A stretch of DNA of 64,000 nt, from NCBI GenBank assembly GCA_947629395.1, contig CANRDQ010000003.1, positions 3,230 to 67,229 on the forward strand, in the 5' to 3' direction. Under the pieces are notes generated by a model. That model was not told where the DNA came from. It saw nothing but the letters and a program-made list of their open reading frames with translations, and searched no databases. Every line of letters begins with the position of its first letter. Position 1 is the stretch's first letter. The DNA is from an uncultured Bacilli bacterium (GTDB taxonomy: Bacteria; Bacillota_I; Bacilli_A; RF39; UBA660). The position numbers and the translations under genes are program-made. Of this stretch, positions 54,345 through 64,000 are shown in pieces.

Positions 54345-54368
54345 AAACACGTCGAGGTGTTTTTATTT
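54345..54368 (+). terminator. 5'-proximal hairpin before secE (terminator-like)
   Basis: AAACAC (54345-54350) and GTGTTT (54357-54362) with a 6-base loop, then TTATTTT. It begins at the predicted transcript start and may be a protective 5' stem or an attenuator. Confidence 0.55.
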
Positions 54369-54393
54369 TGAAAGAAAAGATTAGGTGAATAAG

Positions 54394-54645
54394 ATGGCTA
54401 AAAAAACAAATACAAATAAAAAAGAAATTAAGGGACAATCAAAACAAAGTAAAAAACAGAATTTATGGGTAAGATTTAGAATTTTCTGTCATGGTGTAAA
54501 ATCAGAAGCAGGAAAGGTTCATTGGCCAAATAAAAAAGACATGATTAAATATTCTGTTGCTACAATCCTTTTTGTTATATTTTGTTCATTATTCTTTTGT
54601 GGAGTTAATGTAATATTTGCATTATTGAAAACATTATTTAATTAA
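54394..54645 (+). CDS. secE: Preprotein translocase subunit SecE
   Basis: This 83-residue single-span protein has a basic N-terminal cytoplasmic part, the SecE signature GVKSEAGKVHWPNKKDMIKYS (amphipathic helix before the membrane), and one membrane segment at about 55-77. It clamps SecY. I chose ATG 54394, as the GTG at 54385 lies in the AGGTGA ribosome binding site. NusG follows after 21 bases. Confidence 0.95.
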   Translation: MAKKTNTNKKEIKGQSKQSKKQNLWVRFRIFCHGVKSEAGKVHWPNKKDMIKYSVATILFVIFCSLFFCGVNVIFALLKTLFN

Positions 54646-54666
54646 TAGTAAGAAGAGGTGAAAAGT

Positions 54667-55200
54667 ATGGATAAACAATGGTATGTAGTAAACACATATT
54701 CTGGACATGAAAATAAAGTTAAAGAAAAACTAGAAATGCGTGCTGAATCTATGAATATGGAAGACTATATTTTTAGAGTTATAGTACCAGAACAAAAAGA
54801 AGTAGAAATCAAAGATGGTGTTCAAAAAGAAAAAGTAAAGAAAATGTTTCCAGGTTATATTCTAGTAGAAATGGTAATGACAGATGAAGCTTGGTATGTA
54901 GTAAGAAATACACCAGGTGTTACAGGATTTATCGGATCTAGTGGAAAAGGAGCAAAACCAACACCACTTCAACCAGAAGAAGTTGATAGAGTTTTAGCTA
55001 ATATGGGAATTAGCAGAATGGAAATCGATGAAAATCTTGAAGTTGGAGCTAAAGTTAAAATTATTAATGGTCCATTCCAAGGAATGTATGGAACTATTGA
55101 TAGTATAGATATGGAAACTCAAAAGATTAATTTATTAGTTGATTTGTTTGGTCAAGAAACTTCAGTAGAAGTAAATCTTAATGAAATAGATAAAGCATAA
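54667..55200 (+). CDS. nusG: Transcription termination/antitermination factor NusG
   Basis: This 177-residue protein has the NGN domain (WYVVNTYSGHENKVKEKLEMR, MFPGYILVEMVMTDEAWYVVRNTPGVTGFIG) and the C-terminal KOW domain (GAKVKIINGPFQGMYGTIDSI). It is adjacent to secE as in nearly all bacteria. The ATG at 54667 follows GAGGTG; the in-frame GTG at 54658 belongs to that site. Confidence 0.97.
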   Translation: MDKQWYVVNTYSGHENKVKEKLEMRAESMNMEDYIFRVIVPEQKEVEIKDGVQKEKVKKMFPGYILVEMVMTDEAWYVVRNTPGVTGFIGSSGKGAKPTPLQPEEVDRVLANMGISRMEIDENLEVGAKVKIINGPFQGMYGTIDSIDMETQKINLLVDLFGQETSVEVNLNEIDKA

Positions 55201-55204
55201 AATA

Positions 55205-55233
55205 TTGCAAAAGAAATATTTTTATGTTATTAT
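55205..55233 (+). promoter_or_regulatory. Promoter of rplK
   Basis: TTGCAA (55205-55210) and TATTAT (55228-55233) with 17 bases between, directly after the nusG stop. The spacer is AT-rich. Confidence 0.7.
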
Positions 55234-55240
55234 AAATTGG

Positions 55241-55260
55241 CTATATGAAATTACATATAG
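55241..55260 (+). other. 5'-proximal hairpin of the rplK transcript
   Basis: CTATATG (55241-55247) and CATATAG (55254-55260), a perfect 7-bp stem with a 6-base loop, begins at the predicted +1. Confidence 0.55.
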
Positions 55261-55264
55261 ATTT

Positions 55265-55315
55265 AGTGGGAAGCATGGTTTGCATTTAAGCGGAGATCAA
55301 GCTATTATGACCACT
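55265..55315 (+). promoter_or_regulatory. Probable ribosomal-protein leader element before rplK
   Basis: AGTGG (55265-55269) and CCACT (55311-55315) close a structure with internal GAAG and an imperfect arm. It resembles the L1-type leader (GTGG ... CCAC) found before rplA but is longer. L11 or L1 feedback on translation is possible. Structure not computed. Confidence 0.5.
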
Positions 55316-55346
55316 CGCGAAAACTAAAAATTAGGAGGTGTTTTTC

Positions 55347-55931
55347 GTGGCAAAGGAAGTAGTAAATAAAATCAAATTACAAATACCAGCAGGAAAAGCT
55401 ACACCAGCTCCACCAGTAGGAACTGTTTTAGGACCAGCAGGTATTAATCTACAAGAATTTTGTACTAAATACAATGATGCAACTCGTGATAAAATGGGAG
55501 ATATTTTACCAGTTGAAATTTCTGTATATGATGATAGAAGTTTTGACTTCGTAATTAAAACTCCACCTACAAGTTTCTTATTAAAGAAATATGCTAAGGT
55601 TCAAAAAGGATCTGTTAAAGGAGCGAACGAAATAGTTGCAACTTTAACAAAAGACCAAATCAGAGAGATTGCAGAAACTAAGTTACCTGATTTAAACTGT
55701 TATACAGTAGAAGAAGCTATGTTAACTGTTGAAGGAACAGCAAGAAACATGGGAATTGCTGTAGAAGGTGTTAATGATGAAGAACTAGAACATCAAGCAG
55801 AAGAAGCTAAAGAAGCAGAAAAAGAAGCTGCTAAACGTGAAGCTGAACTTGAAGAGATGGAAGAAGAAGTACAACACTTAAATGAACAACAAGTAGAAGT
55901 AACTACTGAAAAAGAAACAGAAGAAGAATAA
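55347..55931 (+). CDS. rplK: 50S ribosomal protein L11 with an acidic C-terminal extension
   Basis: This 194-residue protein is L11 through about residue 141: KLQIPAGKATPAPPVGTVLGPAGINLQEF, SFDFVIKTPPTSFLLKK and the C-terminal RNA-binding ARNMGI. After that, an extra run of about 50 residues follows, rich in E, A and K (EELEHQAEEAKEAEKEAAKR), which looks like a charged helix. The GTG start at 55347 follows AGGAGGTG; the GTG at 55338 lies in that site. L11 binds the GTPase-centre rRNA. Confidence 0.95.
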   Translation: MAKEVVNKIKLQIPAGKATPAPPVGTVLGPAGINLQEFCTKYNDATRDKMGDILPVEISVYDDRSFDFVIKTPPTSFLLKKYAKVQKGSVKGANEIVATLTKDQIREIAETKLPDLNCYTVEEAMLTVEGTARNMGIAVEGVNDEELEHQAEEAKEAEKEAAKREAELEEMEEEVQHLNEQQVEVTTEKETEEE

Positions 55932-55950
55932 TAAATTTTCATATAGGTAA

Positions 55951-55985
55951 TCTATGTGGAAGGAAATATCCGCTAAATACCACAT
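55951..55985 (+). promoter_or_regulatory. L1-binding leader element before rplA
   Basis: ATGTGG (55953-55958) and CCACAT (55979-55984) close a stem, with inner AAGGAAATATCCG and CTAAAT, close to the known L1 mRNA site (GTGG..GG-x-x-x-x-CCG-x-TAA-x-ACCAC). It sits just before the rplA ribosome binding site, fitting translational feedback by L1. Confidence 0.8.
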
Positions 55986-55997
55986 AAGGAGGAAAAA

Positions 55998-56693
55998 ATG
56001 AAAAAGAGAAGTAAAAAGTATTCTGAAAATGCTACTAAAGTTGAAAAAGGAAAACTATACAATAAAGAAGAAGCTGTTAAATTAGTTAAAGAAACTTCAA
56101 GTTGTAAGTTTGATGCATCAGTAGAAGTAGCAGTACGTTTAAACTTAGATACTAAGAAAGCTGATCAACAATTAAGAGGAGCTATAGTTCTTCCAAAAGG
56201 AACTGGTAAAGAAACTCGTGTATTAGTTATCGCTAAAGGTGAACAAGCTAAAAAAGCTGAAGAAGCTGGAGCTGATTATGTTGGTGACGTAAACATGTTA
56301 GAAAAAATCGAAAAAGAAAATTGGTTCGAATTCGATACTATGATTGCAACACCAGATATGATGCCATTACTTGGTAAGTTAGGACGTGTTTTAGGACCTA
56401 AAGGATTAATGCCAAACCCTAAAACTGGTACTGTTACAACTAATGTAGAAGAAGCAGTAAAAGAAGTAAAAGCCGGACGTGTTGAATACAGAACTGATAG
56501 TTATGGAAACATTCACGGTGTAATTGGAAAAGTATCTTTCTCTGAAGAAGATTTAATCGCAAACTTAGATGCTTTTATGAGTACTATTATGAGAATAAAA
56601 CCAGCAACTGTTAAAGGTGATTATGTTAAAAACATTTCAATCTCATCTACAATGGGACCTGGTATCAAAATTATGAATAGTTTTGACAAATAA
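55998..56693 (+). CDS. rplA: 50S ribosomal protein L1
   Basis: This 231-residue protein has the L1 signatures: [40 protein letters not shown] and [21 protein letters not shown]1 binds 23S rRNA in the stalk and its own mRNA. AGGAGG precedes the ATG by a few bases. The 3' end contains the -35 of the rplJ promoter. Confidence 0.98.
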   Translation: MKKRSKKYSENATKVEKGKLYNKEEAVKLVKETSSCKFDASVEVAVRLNLDTKKADQQLRGAIVLPKGTGKETRVLVIAKGEQAKKAEEAGADYVGDVNMLEKIEKENWFEFDTMIATPDMMPLLGKLGRVLGPKGLMPNPKTGTVTTNVEEAVKEVKAGRVEYRTDSYGNIHGVIGKVSFSEEDLIANLDAFMSTIMRIKPATVKGDYVKNISISSTMGPGIKIMNSFDK

Positions 56694-56711
56694 TAAATAA
56701 TATTATATAAT
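56683..56711 (+). promoter_or_regulatory. Promoter of rplJ-rplL
   Basis: TTGACA (56683-56688), inside the last codons of rplA, and TATAAT (56706-56711), both perfect, with 17 bases between. Confidence 0.9.
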
Positions 56712-56717
56712 AAGTTT

Positions 56718-56820
56718 AATTTGTTGGTGCCATAGACAGTAGGTTGCTAGTAATTCCTACCGAGGACTAAAATAATGAGTTTAAAGTTCTTGGTGTGTCT
56801 ATCAAGAACTTTTTTATGGT
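56718..56820 (+). promoter_or_regulatory. Ribosomal protein L10 leader of rplJ-rplL
   Basis: The leader has the L10-leader core AGACAGTAGG and CCTACCGAGG (56734-56765) and ends in a terminator, AAGTTCTTG/CAAGAACTT (56784-56812 region), followed by T6. L10-L7/L12 complex binding to the core is the known feedback. The transcript start was placed from the promoter. Confidence 0.85.
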
Positions 56821-56847
56821 ACGTGCACATAAAGGAGGAGGTGTGTT

Positions 56848-57342
56848 ATGGCAAACGAGAAAATCTTACAACAAAAGCAAGAAATCATTAATGAAATTAA
56901 AGATCGTGTAAATTCTGCATCTTCAGTTATAGTTTTCGATTATCGTGGAATTACAGATGAAGAAGTAAAAGAATTAAGAAAATCTTTAAAACAAAATGAA
57001 TCAGATTACAAAGTATACAAAAATACTTTAGTATCAAGAGCTTTTGATGATTTAAACATTGATATGAAAGAATTTTTAGTTGGACCAAGCGCTTTTGCTT
57101 TTGGTAGTGATCAAGTAGGTGCAATTAAAACAATTTCAGACTTTGCAAAAACACATCCAGCTTTAATAGTAAAAGCAGGAATCATTGATGGAGAGATAGC
57201 TGATCAAGCAAAATTAAAAGAATATGCTGCATTACCATCAAGAGAAGGTCTACTTACTATGTTAGCTGGTGGTATGATTGGTCTTGTAAAAGATTTATCT
57301 ATTTGTTTAGACTTATATGCAAAACAAAAAGAAGAAAATTAA
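56848..57342 (+). CDS. rplJ: 50S ribosomal protein L10
   Basis: This 164-residue protein has L10 marks: NEIKDRVNSASSVIVFDYRGI at the start, YKVYKNTLVSRAF, and a C-terminal helix that carries L7/L12 dimers (EGLLTMLAGGMIGLVKDL). AGGAGGAGG precedes the ATG. The rplJ-rplL pair is controlled by the L10 leader. Gap to rplL is 28 bases. Confidence 0.97.
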   Translation: MANEKILQQKQEIINEIKDRVNSASSVIVFDYRGITDEEVKELRKSLKQNESDYKVYKNTLVSRAFDDLNIDMKEFLVGPSAFAFGSDQVGAIKTISDFAKTHPALIVKAGIIDGEIADQAKLKEYAALPSREGLLTMLAGGMIGLVKDLSICLDLYAKQKEEN

Positions 57343-57370
57343 TAATTAATAATATATAGGAGGAAAGAAA

Positions 57371-57739
57371 ATGGCAAAATTAAATAAAGAAGATTTTATC
57401 AGTGCTTTAAAAGAAATGAATCTTTTAGAAATTAAAGAATTAGTAGATGCAATGAAAGAAGAATTTGGTGTTGATCCATCAGCAGTAGCTGTTGCTGCAC
57501 CAGTTGCAGGAGAAGCTGCAAGTGATGAACCAAGCGTAGTTACAGTAACTATCGCTGACGCTGGAGCTGCTAAAGTAGCAGTAATCAAAGTTGTTCGTGA
57601 AATCACTGGTCTTGGATTAAAAGAATCTAAAGATATCGTTGATAACAACGGTGTAGTAAAAGAAAACATTTCTACTGATGAAGCAAATGAAATTAAAGCT
57701 AAGCTTGAAGAAGCTGGAGCTAGTGTAGAAGTTAAGTAA
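57371..57739 (+). CDS. rplL: 50S ribosomal protein L7/L12
   Basis: This 122-residue stalk protein has an N-terminal dimer domain ([34 protein letters not shown]), an Ala-rich hinge, and the C-terminal domain ([24 protein letters not shown]) that contacts GTPase factors. The end is overlapped by a terminator at 57727. Usual length. Confidence 0.98.
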   Translation: MAKLNKEDFISALKEMNLLEIKELVDAMKEEFGVDPSAVAVAAPVAGEAASDEPSVVTVTIADAGAAKVAVIKVVREITGLGLKESKDIVDNNGVVKENISTDEANEIKAKLEEAGASVEVK

Positions 57740-57756
57740 TTTAACTTCTTTTTTTC
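57727..57756 (+). terminator. Terminator overlapping the rplL 3' end
   Basis: AGAAGTTAA (57727-57735) and TTAACTTCT (57741-57749) form a perfect 9-bp stem with a 5-base loop that includes the stop codon, then seven T. Confidence 0.9.
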
Positions 57757-57780
57757 TTATAAAGTAAAGGAGTATTAACT

Positions 57781-58524
57781 GTGGAAAATATTGAAACATT
57801 ACAAACACTTATACATAACAATAATAAAAAAGAAACATTAAATTTTATAAAAAACAACATAACTAAAGAAAATGTTGATTTTTATCTAGATAAATTAAAA
57901 AAAGGTAATAATATCAACACTCTTTATCAAGAAGTTATAGAAATATTAGAAGAAACCAAAAGTCCTATAGATATTGCTTTATTCATTGATAAAGATATTT
58001 TAAAGAAAAAAATAACTAATGATAATATTATAAATATTACCGGAGAAAGTGGAAGTGGCAAAAGTACCTATTCTAAAAAATACCAACAAGATGATAACTT
58101 TATAGTAATAGATACTGATACAATCTTCAGTAATGGAAAAATTCATAATAAATATGAAGAACAATTGAAAGCAATTTTTAGTGAAAAGTTTGGGAGTAAC
58201 TGGCAAGATAGAAAAAGTGGTTTTTTAGAAAATTTTGATTATTGTTATGAATATATTTTAACTTATTTAGAAAAAGAAAGATCAACTAAAACTATTGTAA
58301 TAGATACAGCTCAATTTAGATGTATGCAAGATATTACAAAATTAAAAGGTGAAGTTATCGTTATTCGAACAGCCGTAGATAATTGTTATAATAGGTGCAT
58401 ACAAAGGTATATAGATGATCATGAAAACTATACTCCTGAAGAATTAGAAATATACAAGAAGAAAAAGTTAAAGTTATATAATTGGTATAAACCTTTAAAC
58501 AAATTTATCGAAAAAATCATTTAA
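57781..58524 (+). CDS. Unknown P-loop kinase-like protein between rplL and rsmC
   Basis: I do not recognise this 247-residue protein. The first 80 residues are helical and lysine-rich; then NIINITGESGSGKSTYSKK (Walker A at 88-96), a following FIVIDTDTIF (about 106-115), and TKTIVIDTAQFRCMQDI. The pattern resembles small kinases of the adenylate-kinase/zeta-toxin class, with a charged lid-like segment (RCIQRYIDDHENY). No export signal. The start is GTG at 57781 after AAAGGAG. Substrate unknown. It follows the rplL terminator and precedes the rsmC/rpoB promoters. Confidence 0.75.
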   Translation: MENIETLQTLIHNNNKKETLNFIKNNITKENVDFYLDKLKKGNNINTLYQEVIEILEETKSPIDIALFIDKDILKKKITNDNIINITGESGSGKSTYSKKYQQDDNFIVIDTDTIFSNGKIHNKYEEQLKAIFSEKFGSNWQDRKSGFLENFDYCYEYILTYLEKERSTKTIVIDTAQFRCMQDITKLKGEVIVIRTAVDNCYNRCIQRYIDDHENYTPEELEIYKKKKLKLYNWYKPLNKFIEKII

Positions 58525-58568
58525 TTCTGTAAAATGTGTTAAATTTTTGCAGAAAAGTTAAAAAAATG

Positions 58569-58597
58569 TTGACTTAACTTGTTTTTTATTGTATTAT
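58569..58597 (+). promoter_or_regulatory. Promoter of the RsmC-type gene
   Basis: TTGACT (58569-58574) and TATTAT (58592-58597) with 17 bases between. Confidence 0.8.
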
Positions 58598-58613
58598 ACT
58601 TTATACGGAAAGG

Positions 58614-58652
58614 AAGACAACTATAATATTTTTGATTATAGTTGTCTTTTTA
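58614..58652 (+). terminator. Strong leader terminator before the RsmC-type gene
   Basis: AAGACAACTATAAT (58614-58627) and ATTATAGTTGTCTT (58635-58648) form a perfect 14-bp stem with a 7-base loop, followed by T-rich sequence. It lies between the promoter and the ribosome binding site, so it is a leader attenuator or ends a short RNA. Confidence 0.8.
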
Positions 58653-58671
58653 CTTATGTGAGGATGATTTG

Positions 58672-59256
58672 ATGGCCCAATATTTTGAAAATGCAAAATT
58701 ACCAAGTAACATCAAAACTATAAAAGTAAACTTATTAGGGAAACAATTAACTTTTTTAACAGACAACGGTGTTTTCTCTAAGGAACAAATTGATTTTGGA
58801 AGTAAATTATTGCTTGAATCCTTACCTTTATCTTCGATAGGTGATAAAGTTTTGGATGTAGGCTGTGGATATGGTGTGCTCGGTATAACGTTAAATAAAG
58901 TTTTAGATACTAAAGTAGATATGGTTGATGTTAATTTAAGAGCCATACATTTAGCTAATAGGAATATTAAAGAAAATAATTGTCATGATATAGTAGCCTT
59001 TGAAAGCTATACTTATGAAAATATCCATGATAAATATTCAACGATTATTACTAATCCCCCGATTAGGGCTGGTAAAAAAGTTGTATATGATATCACTATG
59101 AATGCTAAAAACTATTTAAAGCCTGGCGGTAATTTGTTCTTGGTGATTAGAAAAGAGCAAGGCGCTAAATCGCTAATAGTCGACTTAGAAAAAATATATA
59201 ATGTAGAAGTCATAGCTAAAAAGAAACGATTTTTTATAATTAAATGCAATATTTGA
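58672..59256 (+). CDS. RsmC-type 16S rRNA methyltransferase (YbxB family)
   Basis: This 194-residue SAM methyltransferase matches YbxB of Bacillus: LGKQLTFLTDNGVFSKEQIDFGSKLLL, then motif I VLDVGCGYGVLG, YSTIITNPPIRAGK (catalytic N-P-P-I), and LKPGGNLFLVIRKEQGA. It lacks the N-terminal half of enterobacterial RsmC. It sits before rpoB as ybxB does in Bacillus. The ATG at 58672 follows GAGGATG; the longer frame starts in the leader terminator region. Target presumed 16S rRNA. Confidence 0.9.
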   Translation: MAQYFENAKLPSNIKTIKVNLLGKQLTFLTDNGVFSKEQIDFGSKLLLESLPLSSIGDKVLDVGCGYGVLGITLNKVLDTKVDMVDVNLRAIHLANRNIKENNCHDIVAFESYTYENIHDKYSTIITNPPIRAGKKVVYDITMNAKNYLKPGGNLFLVIRKEQGAKSLIVDLEKIYNVEVIAKKKRFFIIKCNI

Positions 59257-59264
59257 TTGACTTC

Positions 59265-59293
59265 TTGACAAATCTATGTTAATAATATAAATT
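59265..59293 (+). promoter_or_regulatory. Promoter of rpoB-rpoC
   Basis: TTGACA (59265-59270) is perfect; TAAATT (59288-59293) is at 17 bases, with TATAAA two bases earlier as an alternative -10. Confidence 0.7.
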
Positions 59294-59302
59294 GGCAATG
59301 TT

Positions 59303-59342
59303 TTATTTTTGTTGACTTTTTATGCTTTAGCAACAAAAATAA
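59303..59342 (+). other. Leader hairpin before rpoB
   Basis: TTATTTTTGTTG (59303-59314) and CAACAAAAATAA (59331-59342) form a perfect 12-bp stem with a 16-base loop. It starts within a few bases of the predicted +1 and is followed by GAGAC, so it is not a classical terminator. It may protect the 5' end or regulate. Confidence 0.65.
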
Positions 59343-59399
59343 GAGACTTGTAAAATAAAAGTTCTTTGAGTTAATAATATGTGTATAGGGGTGAATAAC

Positions 59400-64000
<4,601 letters not shown>

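Overview
The window is an AT-rich chromosomal segment spanning the replication origin of a low-GC, Gram-positive (Bacillota) bacterium. The class is probably Bacilli, because it carries ComK, Noc, a SipW-type signal peptidase and a Bacillus-like gene order. The genus cannot be named from the sequence. Spore-associated genes are spread through it (spoVG, yabG, spoVT, bofA, yabP, yabQ, sigH, and veg as a companion). This points to a spore-forming lineage rather than a mollicute, despite the extreme AT content. There is no IS element, prophage, CRISPR array, rRNA or tRNA that I can recognise; almost everything is core-genome and densely packed.

The origin lies at about 31940-32340, between the divergent dnaA (leftward) and rpmH (rightward) genes. 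It holds at least seven DnaA-box-like 9-mers, and three more lie in the dnaA-dnaN gap. Nearly all genes left of it run leftward and nearly all genes right of it run rightward.

Left arm, reading away from the origin: dnaA, dnaN, a comK-like gene, recF, gyrB, gyrA; an intergenic cluster with two perfect parS palindromes and two Noc-binding-type palindromes; the SRP RNA; tadA, dnaX, ebfC, recR, bofA, holB, ricT, trmN6, rsmI, pth, mfd, an unrecognised 223-residue gene, spoVT, T-box-metG, a 58-residue membrane peptide, tatD; a four-gene operon of a SipW-type signal peptidase with three secreted or membrane proteins of unknown role (5460-7949); rsmA, yabG, veg, spoVG; and a partition cluster noc, parA, parB, with parB running off the left edge.

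Right arm: rpmH, rnpA, yidC, jag, mnmE, mnmG, rsmG, yabP, yabQ, divIC, tilS, ftsH, mscL, dusB, an RDD membrane protein, lysS, a YfcC/DcuC-type transporter, clpC, cysS, mrnC, rlmB, sigH, an unrecognised membrane-anchored protein with a kinase-like catalytic-loop motif, secE, nusG, rplK, rplA, L10 leader, rplJ, rplL, an unrecognised P-loop kinase-like gene, an RsmC-type methyltransferase, rpoB, and rpoC running off the right edge.

Functionally this is replication initiation and chromosome organisation (DnaA, DnaN, RecF, gyrase, DnaX/HolB, ParABS/Noc), RNA and ribosome maturation, translation and transcription machinery, and scattered sporulation regulators. The least ordinary items are the Noc homologue with a roughly 350-residue acidic tail paired with a mixed parS/NBS cluster, the ComK-like gene inside the dnaN-recF interval, the SipW operon, the two unknown genes embedded in the transcription/translation block, and a recurrent hairpin at the predicted 5' end of four informational transcripts. 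Starts were corrected from the longest ORF wherever a ribosome binding site clearly favoured a downstream codon. All function calls rest on reading motifs by eye; no database search was run.
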